64,000 bases of DNA from Flavobacterium sp. SLB02. GTDB lineage: Bacteria; Bacteroidota; Bacteroidia; Flavobacteriales; Flavobacteriaceae. The notes under the pieces were generated by a model. That model was given only the letters and a program-made list of their open reading frames with translations. It was not told the origin of the DNA and did not search any database. The DNA lies in the NCBI RefSeq assembly GCF_009664855.1, contig NZ_CP045928.1, positions 5,116,331-5,180,330 of the forward strand, read 5' to 3'. Positions 1 to 7,674 of the stretch are shown here, piece by piece. Numbering within the stretch: position 1 is the stretch's first letter; the number at the start of each line of letters is the position of its first letter. The position numbers and the translations under genes were made by a program.

Positions 1-321
1 TGCCCAGGCTACAGAATAGGTGGCGTGTGTATGCGCAACACCTCCAATATTTGGCCAGTTTTTATATAAATAAGCATGCGTTTTAGTGTCGGATGACGGA
101 CGCATTGTTCCTTCGATAATATTATTATCAAAATCGACAATAACAATATCTTCCGGTCTTAAATCTTCGTACGGAACGCCACTTGGTTTAATGGCAAAAA
201 CACCATTTTCTCTGTCTACCGCACTTACATTCCCAAAAGTATATACGACCAAGTTCAATGCATTCAATTGCATATTGGCTTCGTAACATTCCTGTTTTAA
301 ATCTTTATAAAGAGAACTCAT
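1..321 (-). CDS. araD: L-ribulose-5-phosphate 4-epimerase, partial (3' end outside window)
   Basis: Converts L-ribulose-5-phosphate to D-xylulose-5-phosphate, the last arabinose-specific step. The first 107 codons are visible, read from an ATG at 321 to the left edge. The translation begins MSSLYKDLKQECYEAN, then shows the class II aldolase/AraD landmarks GNVSA (about residue 29), KPSGVPYE and the metal-binding HTHATYS near residue 100. The start lies 17 bp inside the end of araB, so the two genes are translationally coupled. The remaining catalytic half, and probably araA, lie beyond the window. The assignment is firm because the substrate comes from the araB product next door. Confidence 0.93.
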   Translation of the reverse strand, partial: MSSLYKDLKQECYEANMQLNALNLVVYTFGNVSAVDRENGVFAIKPSGVPYEDLRPEDIVIVDFDNNIIEGTMRPSSDTKTHAYLYKNWPNIGGVAHTHATYSVAWA

Positions 322-1996
322 GTTGCGAAATTTTAATAGTTGGATCTTCGTAAGCACTTAATTGATCGTATGCCAAAAGCAGTTTATGATATGCTGCTAC
401 CTTGTCTAATTGAGGGAAATATTCTCCGTCGAAATCGCTTCCTATTTTTTGGCTTGCTTCAATTACATTCGGATAAATTCCTGCTGCAACTGCTGCATAA
501 ATCGCCGCTCCTAAAGCTGGAGTTTGGTCTGAAGCTGCAATTTTAATTGGCTTGTTCAAGACGTTTGCCAAAGTCTGCATGATAAAAGGAGATTTACGGG
601 CAACGCCCCCAATCCCGATAACACTGTCGATTTTTATTCCTTCTTCTTCAAAACGATCCACGATTTTCTTCGCTCCAAAACAAATTGCGTTTACTAAAGC
701 TTTAAAAATATGTGGCGCTTTTGTTCCTAAAGAAAGATTTGAAATCGCGCTTTTTAATTCCTGATTGGCATCTGGAGTTCTACGTCCGTTAATCCAATCC
801 AAAGCAATTGGAAGACTGTCTGAAACTGGAATTTTCTCTGCTTCTTTGGTTAATTCTACAATTAATTTATCGCTGAATTCTTCTCTTAATTGTTCTTTTT
901 GAGCATCATTTAAAACAGTCGAAGCGGTTAATAAATGATCTGTTGGCCAAAGCAATAATTCTTTGTACCAGGCCAGTAAATCTCCAAAAGCAGATTGTCC
1001 GGCTTCTAAACCAATATAACCCGGAATTACAGATCCGTCAACCTGTCCGCAGATTCCGCGAACGGTTTTGGTTCCTACTTCTTCTTTTGAACCTACCAAA
1101 ATATCACAAGTCGAAGTTCCCATTACGCGAACTAAAGTATTTTCTCCAATTTTAGCTCCAACAGCTCCAGAGTGTGCATCGAAAGTTCCTACCGCTACAA
1201 CTGTATCTGTAGAAAGTCCTAAACGATCTGCCCATTCTTTGCTTAGATTTCCGGCAACTACATCTGATGTATACGTTTCATCATATAAATTACCACGAAG
1301 TGTTGCTAAATATGGATGTAATTTTTCTAAGAATTCCACTGGCGGAAGCCCATTCCAGTCTTCGTGCCACATCGCTTTATGACCTGCTGCGCAACGGCTT
1401 CTTTTAAAGGTTTTTAAATCTTTGTCTTCTATTAATAAATAGGTCATTAAATCGCAGTGCTCCATCCAGGTGTGCGCTGCATTTCGAACGGCTTCATCTT
1501 CTCTGGCAATGTGCAGGATTTTTGCCCAAAACCATTCTGATGAATAAATTCCGCCTACATATTTGGTTACGTTTTCCCCGCCCCAGCTTACCGCCAGTTC
1601 GTTGATTTCGTTTGCTTCATTTATCGAAGTATGATCTTTCCAAAGTACCATCATCGCATTCGGATTTTCCTCAAAACCTTTTGTCAAGGCCAACGGAATT
1701 CCTTCTTTCGTAACAGGCACAGGAGAAGATCCTGTAGTATCAATACAGATTCCGCGCACTTGCGAAGGATCGACTTTACTTTCTTTTATAACCGTTTGAA
1801 TGGTGATTTCTAAACCTTCAATATGGTCTAATGGATGTTGACGAAACTGATTTGCAGCCGCGTCACAATATTGCTTGTTTTTCCATCTTTTATAATGAGA
1901 AACATTGGATGCCAGCTCTTGCCCATTTTCAGTATCTATTAGCATCGCCCGAACTGAATCTGTTCCGTAGTCCAATCCTATAACGTAATTTTTCAT
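305..1996 (-). CDS. araB: Ribulokinase
   Basis: Phosphorylates L-ribulose in the cytoplasm using ATP. It is an FGGY-family carbohydrate kinase of 563 aa, the usual ribulokinase length. The N-terminal ATP-binding phosphate loop reads GLDYGTDS at residues 8-15, the characteristic MEHCDLMTYLL region is in the middle, and the FGGY_C part carries GIGGVARKSPF and DQTPALGAAI. It overlaps araD downstream. A TATATTTG -7 element (2028-2021 on the minus strand) and an AraR-type operator (2044-2064) lie just upstream, so the gene probably has its own arabinose-responsive promoter, separate from the glycosidase operon. Confidence 0.97.
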   Translation of the reverse strand: MKNYVIGLDYGTDSVRAMLIDTENGQELASNVSHYKRWKNKQYCDAAANQFRQHPLDHIEGLEITIQTVIKESKVDPSQVRGICIDTTGSSPVPVTKEGIPLALTKGFEENPNAMMVLWKDHTSINEANEINELAVSWGGENVTKYVGGIYSSEWFWAKILHIAREDEAVRNAAHTWMEHCDLMTYLLIEDKDLKTFKRSRCAAGHKAMWHEDWNGLPPVEFLEKLHPYLATLRGNLYDETYTSDVVAGNLSKEWADRLGLSTDTVVAVGTFDAHSGAVGAKIGENTLVRVMGTSTCDILVGSKEEVGTKTVRGICGQVDGSVIPGYIGLEAGQSAFGDLLAWYKELLLWPTDHLLTASTVLNDAQKEQLREEFSDKLIVELTKEAEKIPVSDSLPIALDWINGRRTPDANQELKSAISNLSLGTKAPHIFKALVNAICFGAKKIVDRFEEEGIKIDSVIGIGGVARKSPFIMQTLANVLNKPIKIAASDQTPALGAAIYAAVAAGIYPNVIEASQKIGSDFDGEYFPQLDKVAAYHKLLLAYDQLSAYEDPTIKISQHEFSL

Positions 1997-2043
1997 TCGA
2001 AATTCATTTTATAATAATGACAAATATAAATATAAATATTTTA

Positions 2044-2064
2044 TAAGTGTACAAAAAACACTTA
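2044..2064 (-). promoter_or_regulatory. AraR-type operator upstream of araB
   Basis: The site reads TAAGTGT, 7 bp, ACACTTA, a perfect dyad and the most symmetric of seven such sites in the window. A TATATTTG sequence (minus strand, 2028-2021) matches the Flavobacterium -7 consensus TAnnTTTG and lies 25 bp before the araB ATG. The operator would therefore cover the -33 region. Binding by the Nudix regulator at 21027-21716 is inferred from the distribution of the motif. Confidence 0.7.
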
Positions 2065-2164
2065 ATAAAAATAAGCCTCTTAATTTTTGCAAATAATGCA
2101 TCAAAACAGTCGTTTAGAATAAAAACAGAAAACAAACGTTGATTTTACATTTATTATCTTGCGA

Positions 2165-4150
2165 TTATTTCATCTTTATCTTCAAAACGGTAACTGAGTA
2201 AGCCGGAAAATCATATTGAACCTTGTTTCCGTTTACTTTAAATTCGCTTTCTTTTGGGCTAATTTTAGTTGGAGATTCAAAAGAATTTTCATCATTTATT
2301 CCGTCACCTTTTAAGATTATTGCCGTTCCTTTTGTCTCTAATTTTGCTCCTTTTACATTAATTGAAGCATTTTGTGCCGATGCAGAAGCGTTCACAATTT
2401 TCAGGATTAATTCTTTAGAATTCACATCTTTTACTGCAGATGCAAACAAATCGTTTTGTCCTGTAATGGCTTTTCCGTCTTTTGTAATGTTGATTAAATC
2501 TGTTCCTTTATTATTAGAGAATAATTTCTGAACATAATAATTTGGCGTTCCGTAGGATTGTAAATTGTTGAACCAAATCATGTCCGGAGTCCATTGCCAG
2601 CCTTCTACGTGAGCCAATAACGGCGCATACGATGTCAGGTGAACTACCTCAGCATTACGCTCCATTCCGGTCATGAAAGCTGCTTCAGAAAAAGCACATT
2701 CCCAGTTGTTTTTATTATCCGGACTTGCAATCGCTACACTTTGTGCTGCATATTCTCCTGCAAAAATCTTTGGTCCTTTTCGGTCATAATTATCGTAACG
2801 TGTCACGTTTTTACGAAACCAGGCCGGATCTTTATAATAATGTTCGTCTACAATTTCAGCATTTAGTTTTTTAAGTTCTTTCATGCCGTAATCAAAATAA
2901 TCTCCGTCAGGAAATGGTCCTGTTCCCGAAACAATAATGATGTTTGGATATTTGTCTTTTATCGCTTTTTGAAATACTTTGAAACGCTCGATATAATCTG
3001 GTCCCCATTGCTCATTTCCAACTCCGATATGTTTTAAATTAAATGGTTTTGGATGTCCCATATCCGCTCTCACTTTTCCCCAAGCGGTAGTTTGATCTCC
3101 GTTTGCGAATTCAATTAAGTCTAAAGCATCTTGTACATAAGGATCTAATTGGTCCATTGGTACCAATTCTCCTGTGTTGAATTGGCACGCCATTCCGCAA
3201 CTTAAAATAGGTAATGGTGAAGCGCCAATATCTTCAGAAAGTTGGAAATATTCATAGAATCCTAATCCAAAACTCTGGAAATAATCCGGTGCAGGTTTAT
3301 GCGCAAATTCGGTATTCCAACGGTTGATCATGGTTTCTCTGTCTTCAACATTTCCAATCGATTTTTTCCATTGGTAACGCAATGCCAGCGTTTTTCCTTC
3401 TACAATACATCCGCCCGGAAAACGTAAAAATCCTGGTTTCAAATCGTATAATAATTGTACTAAATCAGCACGCATTCCGTTCTTTCTGCCTTTCCATGTA
3501 TCTTGCGGAAATAGCGAAATCTGATCTAAATCGATTACTCCACTTCCTTCAAAAGTGATTTTAATTTGCGCTTTTGCTTCTGTTGCCGTTGCGGTTAATT
3601 GTGCCGTATAACTGGTCCAGTCTTTTGCTGTTGGAACAATCGAGGTTTCGCCTAAAACCTTTTTGCTTTTATCAATAAATTGAATCTTGATTTTAGAAAC
3701 ATTTCCAGATAATTTTGATGCTTTCAATGACAAATTATATTTCAGGTCTTTCTTGATTCCCATTCCTCTGAAACCTTCATTGATCAATTCATAACCATTG
3801 GCATCATTTACAGTAACTCTGCAATAGTTATGATTGGTCCCTTTTTGCGAATACTGAATGATATTGGCAATTCCGGATTGAAGGTTTAATTTGTGTCTGT
3901 CGCTGTTGGGTTCGTTCCAACCCATCATTGGTGCTTCAAATTCGAAGGATCTATTCTTGATCATTTCGGCATATAATCCTCCATCAGCAGCAAAATTGAT
4001 GTCTTCAAAAAACACTCCGTACATTGTTGGCTGAATTTTGGTAACGGTTTTTGCAGCGTCTACCTGAAGATTGTTTTTTTGTGCCGAAGCATAAAAGCCG
4101 TTAAGCATCAAACCGCAAAGGGTAATTTTTGTAATTAAATTGGACTTCAT
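2165..4150 (-). CDS. Secreted alpha-L-arabinofuranosidase, GH51
   Basis: Removes alpha-L-arabinofuranosyl side chains from arabinan or arabinoxylan, most likely in the periplasm or at the surface. The 661-aa product has a Sec signal peptide (residues 1-23, ending ASAQ). A carbohydrate-binding-like insert at about 100-215 is followed by the GH51 barrel, with the acid/base in GVGNEQWG (Glu380) and the nucleophile in FAGEYAAQ (Glu466). The C-terminal beta domain ends YSVTVLKIKMK. It is the long GH51 form and differs from the shorter GH51 at 13028-14575, so the two probably have different side-chain preferences. It is separated from GH127 upstream by a 494-bp repeat-filled gap, so it may have its own promoter. 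Confidence 0.93.
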   Translation of the reverse strand: MKSNLITKITLCGLMLNGFYASAQKNNLQVDAAKTVTKIQPTMYGVFFEDINFAADGGLYAEMIKNRSFEFEAPMMGWNEPNSDRHKLNLQSGIANIIQYSQKGTNHNYCRVTVNDANGYELINEGFRGMGIKKDLKYNLSLKASKLSGNVSKIKIQFIDKSKKVLGETSIVPTAKDWTSYTAQLTATATEAKAQIKITFEGSGVIDLDQISLFPQDTWKGRKNGMRADLVQLLYDLKPGFLRFPGGCIVEGKTLALRYQWKKSIGNVEDRETMINRWNTEFAHKPAPDYFQSFGLGFYEYFQLSEDIGASPLPILSCGMACQFNTGELVPMDQLDPYVQDALDLIEFANGDQTTAWGKVRADMGHPKPFNLKHIGVGNEQWGPDYIERFKVFQKAIKDKYPNIIIVSGTGPFPDGDYFDYGMKELKKLNAEIVDEHYYKDPAWFRKNVTRYDNYDRKGPKIFAGEYAAQSVAIASPDNKNNWECAFSEAAFMTGMERNAEVVHLTSYAPLLAHVEGWQWTPDMIWFNNLQSYGTPNYYVQKLFSNNKGTDLINITKDGKAITGQNDLFASAVKDVNSKELILKIVNASASAQNASINVKGAKLETKGTAIILKGDGINDENSFESPTKISPKESEFKVNGNKVQYDFPAYSVTVLKIKMK

Positions 4151-4251
4151 TTTTATTTTATTTGTGTTTTTATGGGACGCGGATGATACTGATTCACTAA
4201 AGTGAAAACGCAGATAAAAACGGATTTTTATTTTCTAAACTTTGAATTTTT

Positions 4252-4385
4252 AACACATAGAAACATAGCTTTTGATTTCTTAAAAAAGGCATTTCATTTA
4301 TCTAAACAAACATAGCTATGTGTGCAAATCCAGATTTGTTTTATTCTCTTTTTTATTTATTTAGAAATCTATGTTTCTATGTGTT
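4252..4385. repeat. MITE-like element, copy 1 (17-bp terminal inverted repeats)
   Basis: A 134-bp noncoding element bounded by a perfect inverted repeat: AACACATAGAAACATAG at 4252-4268 and its complement at 4369-4385. The interior carries an AT-rich segment with GGCATTTCATTT and AACAAACATAGCTATGTG. Related elements lie at 38518-38665 and 56731-56861. No coding sequence is visible, and mobility is inferred only from this structure and the dispersed copies. Confidence 0.75.
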
Positions 4386-4644
4386 TAAATATTTCTCTCG
4401 CAGATTTTGCAGATCGAGCAGATTTTTTTCTAATCTTTTTAATCCTTTATCCCGATAGCTATCGGGAGTGGATATTTTTTATGTTATGCGTCTGACGGAT
4501 TGAAATCCATCTCTACAATATGATTCGTTCCTTCGGAACTTTTTTTTAATCTTTTTTAATCCTTTAATCTGTGGCATTATCTTTATTCTATGTGCTTTAT
4601 TCTATGTGCTTTATTCTATGTTCTTTACTCTTTGTTCTATATTC
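4386..4644. repeat. Intergenic repeat fragments with a 16-bp perfect palindrome
   Basis: The stretch contains the motif TTTCTCTCGCAGATTTTGC (from about 4391), which recurs at 11303 and 21801. It also holds the perfect palindrome CCCGATAGCTATCGGG (4451-4466), found again at 44965-44980, and a short tandem stretch of TTTATTCTATGTGC-like units at about 4586-4620. There is no plausible gene. The palindrome could end the upstream GH127/GH43 transcript region or be a dispersed repeat. Confidence 0.6.
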
Positions 4645-6630
4645 TTAATTCCCTTTATAATCCAACCAAACTTTCATTTTCCCAACACCTCGGTTTGACC
4701 AGCTGTAATAAGGAATCGCTTTGAATTTTGAATTTTCGATGACGTTTACGCCTTGCAATAAATTAGGTTCTTTTTTTACTTTGAAAGTATCTCCTGATGC
4801 TACATTTATTTTATCGAAATTGGTTTTATTATCAGCTTCTTCAACAGCATAAACTATCGGTCCGTATTCTAAAGAAACTTTATTTTTGTTGGTTTCAACT
4901 TTGGCATTTGTTTCCACTTCCTGAACTTCCATTGGGAAATTAAGATTGATTTTGTCTCCTTTTTTCCAATTTCTGGTAATGGTGAAATAACCGTCTTGTG
5001 GCTGAATGGCTAAAACTTCTCCGTTTAAATTGACTGTTGCTTTTTGAGTCGAAGCTTTTTTATAAGAATATAAATCGCCCGGTAAAACTTCATTTCTTGC
5101 CCAACCCGGAACTCTCAATTTGATTGTAAATTGGCTTTGTTTTTTCGGGTTAACCGAGATATCTACTTTTCCGTTCCAAGGATATCCGGTTTGCTGAGAA
5201 ATCTGTAAATCAGTTTTTCCTAAATTGAAAGAGGCGTTGTTTGAAGCGTACAAATTGACATAAAGCGCGTCTTTTGATTTCGAATAAATAAGACCCGGAA
5301 TCGAAGGCACAAATCGGATTAAGTTCGTTGGGCAGCAAGAACAGTCAAACCAAGCCTGACGTGTGCAAGATCCTCTGTTCGATTTAAAAACGCCATCAGA
5401 TTCTAAGGCGTTTGGGTAGAAAAATTCTTTTCCGTCTAACGAAATTCCGGAGATTAATCCGTTGTACATCGTTCTTTCGATCACATCAAAATATTGCGAT
5501 TTACCGGTAAGATTATGCAATCTGTGATTCCAATATACATCGCCAATTGCAGCGCAGGTTTCGTTGTATGCGGTTAAGTTTGGTAATTCGTAATTATTTC
5601 CAAAAGCTTCTCCGTCGTGTCTTGAACCAATTCCGCCAGTGATGTACATTTTTTTGTTTACCATATTGTTCCATAAATTATTCACAGCATCGGTATAACC
5701 TTTGTCTTTTGTCATGGCGGCAATATCTGTCATTCCCGCATACATATAAACAGCTCTTACGGCGTGACCAACTGCTTCATTTTGCTGTATTACCGGAATA
5801 TGATCTTGCGCATATTCGCCATATAATTTATGATTATTAGGATTTCCGCGATTGTCTAAATAATATTTTGCCAGTTTTAGATAATCTTCTTTTCCGGTAA
5901 TTTGATACAACTTGATCAAACCTGTTTCTACAATCTGATGTCCCGGAACTCCTTTTACCTGACCTGGTTTGTCGCCAAAAGTTTTTACCAATAAATCGGC
6001 ATTTTTGATGGCAATATCAAGGAAATTTCTTTTTCCGGTTGCTTCATAGTGTACCACAGCAGCTTCGATCAAATGTCCTGCATTATAGCATTCGTGGCTA
6101 ATTTGTAATGATTCCCAACGTTTTCCTTCAATAACCGGAACCCAAGGCGCTGGTGGTTTTGCAGGGTTTATGGTTCTCCAGGTTGTTAGGTATCCATCTT
6201 TTTCCTGACCAATTTTTACAATGGCAATCAAGGAATCTAATACTTTTTCAAGTTTTGGATTTGGTGCACTAATTAAAGTATTCGACGCGCCTTCGATAAT
6301 TTTATAAACATCGGTATCATCAAAAGGCATTTCTCCTCTTACTGTTCCTGTTTTTTGTTTTCCTGCAATTAAGAAATTTTCGAATCGACCTTCTTCGTTA
6401 CATTTTTGAATGGCGTATGCAATCGTAATTTCCTGCACTCTTTTTATAATAGGCAACCAAAAAGAATCGGTCAGTTTTACATTTTGAATGTTGACCGGTT
6501 CTATTTCGTAACCCGCTTTTAAGGCCGATGTTTTATTCGATTGCACGACATCATTTCTGGTTTCTTTACAGGACACAAAAATCAAAAATGATAGAAAAAT
6601 CGTGAGGATATGGAAGGTATATTTTTTCAT
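4645..6630 (-). CDS. GH127 beta-L-arabinofuranosidase, lipoprotein
   Basis: Family GH127 (DUF1680) enzymes remove beta-L-arabinofuranose, for example from extensin-type glycoproteins. The 661-aa product starts with a lipoprotein signal ending in Cys21 (FVSC). The catalytic signature is complete: YNETCA gives Glu357 and Cys359, and DCSCCPTN gives Cys430, Cys432 and Cys433. This matches the Glu/Cys zinc site and the Cys nucleophile known from HypBA1. An alpha/alpha barrel (about 40-440) is followed by beta-sandwich domains. It lies 13 bp after the upstream GH43 reading direction partner at 6644 and is co-transcribed with it. Its presence suggests the locus targets beta-linked arabinose as well as alpha-linked arabinan. 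Confidence 0.92.
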   Translation of the reverse strand: MKKYTFHILTIFLSFLIFVSCKETRNDVVQSNKTSALKAGYEIEPVNIQNVKLTDSFWLPIIKRVQEITIAYAIQKCNEEGRFENFLIAGKQKTGTVRGEMPFDDTDVYKIIEGASNTLISAPNPKLEKVLDSLIAIVKIGQEKDGYLTTWRTINPAKPPAPWVPVIEGKRWESLQISHECYNAGHLIEAAVVHYEATGKRNFLDIAIKNADLLVKTFGDKPGQVKGVPGHQIVETGLIKLYQITGKEDYLKLAKYYLDNRGNPNNHKLYGEYAQDHIPVIQQNEAVGHAVRAVYMYAGMTDIAAMTKDKGYTDAVNNLWNNMVNKKMYITGGIGSRHDGEAFGNNYELPNLTAYNETCAAIGDVYWNHRLHNLTGKSQYFDVIERTMYNGLISGISLDGKEFFYPNALESDGVFKSNRGSCTRQAWFDCSCCPTNLIRFVPSIPGLIYSKSKDALYVNLYASNNASFNLGKTDLQISQQTGYPWNGKVDISVNPKKQSQFTIKLRVPGWARNEVLPGDLYSYKKASTQKATVNLNGEVLAIQPQDGYFTITRNWKKGDKINLNFPMEVQEVETNAKVETNKNKVSLEYGPIVYAVEEADNKTNFDKINVASGDTFKVKKEPNLLQGVNVIENSKFKAIPYYSWSNRGVGKMKVWLDYKGN

Positions 6631-6643
6631 TATTTTGAATATT

Positions 6644-7627
6644 CTATTTTAAAACGGGCCATAAATCATTGTCCCAAAGCATTTCTTTAACGACTAATCT
6701 TGGTGTTCCGTTGGTTTTCTTTTCGTAAGCGTGATAGAAAATATAATCTTTTCCGTCAAACGTATAAGCGCTGTTATGGCCTACGCCAAAGTAACTCTCA
6801 TCGCCCTGAACTACGATACTTCCACCACCTTCGTTTAAAGATTTTCCGTCTTTATCGACATAAGGTCCTATCACATTTTTAGATCTTCCAACAACAACTT
6901 TATAAGTACTTTTTTCTCCGCGGCAGCATAAATCCCAAGAAAGAAACTGATAGTAATAACCGTTTTTCTTAAAGATAAAAGGAGCTTCAAGCGCACCATC
7001 GCCCGGGTCTGCATCCGGTAATTCGAAAGTTCTTTTTCGTTTTGCAATCGTGTGCCATTCTTGTGGCTGGGCGATCGATTTTAAATCGGGATTTAGTTTT
7101 ACCAGTTTCAATCCTTCCCAAAAAGAACCAAATGATAACCACGGCGTATTGTTTTCATCGAAAATTAAATTCGGGTCAATGGCGTTCCACATATCGCGAT
7201 TGGGTTGCGATTGAATCACGATTCCCTGATCGACCCATTTGTATTTTTTGTCTTTTGGATCTAATGTTGTATTGGTCGCCACACCAATCGCCGACGTATT
7301 TTTGGCGAAAGCCGAAACCGAATAATACAGATAATAAACATTGTTATGTAATGAAATATCCGGCGCCCAAATATGATTTTTAAAATCGGCCGCAACACCA
7401 TCTGCCCAAACAGGCTTGTCTTTGAAAACCTGCGGCTCGGGATTCCAGTTTTTTAAATCTTTCGAACTAAAAACACTGATTCCGTTACCGGTGCAATACA
7501 AATAATAGGTACCTTTTTGTTTGATAACGACGGGATCGTGAACGACTATTTCCTGTGCAAATGATACTGAACCCATCAGTATCATTAGAGCAGAAAAAAT
7601 GCATTTTATGTTTTTATAAAACTTCAT
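6644..7627 (-). CDS. GH43 arabinan endo-1,5-alpha-L-arabinosidase-like, secreted
   Basis: Probably cleaves alpha-1,5-arabinan. The 327-aa single-domain protein has a signal peptide (residues 1-24, VSFAQ). The five-bladed propeller carries the three GH43 catalytic acids: Asp31 in VVHDPV, Asp151 in NAIDPN and Glu214 in ALEAPF. WAPDIS near residue 88 is typical of the arabinanase branch. The gene is preceded by the protease gene with a 47-bp gap and followed by GH127 with a 13-bp gap. Endo versus exo action cannot be told from the sequence alone. Confidence 0.9.
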   Translation of the reverse strand: MKFYKNIKCIFSALMILMGSVSFAQEIVVHDPVVIKQKGTYYLYCTGNGISVFSSKDLKNWNPEPQVFKDKPVWADGVAADFKNHIWAPDISLHNNVYYLYYSVSAFAKNTSAIGVATNTTLDPKDKKYKWVDQGIVIQSQPNRDMWNAIDPNLIFDENNTPWLSFGSFWEGLKLVKLNPDLKSIAQPQEWHTIAKRKRTFELPDADPGDGALEAPFIFKKNGYYYQFLSWDLCCRGEKSTYKVVVGRSKNVIGPYVDKDGKSLNEGGGSIVVQGDESYFGVGHNSAYTFDGKDYIFYHAYEKKTNGTPRLVVKEMLWDNDLWPVLK

Positions 7628-7674
7628 ATTATTTATTTTCAGATATAAACCGCTATTTTAAAGTTAATTAATTT

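Noticed and set aside
1068..1382. Plus-strand open frame inside araB
   Set aside because: It is antisense to a well-conserved kinase gene and its translation shows no family features.
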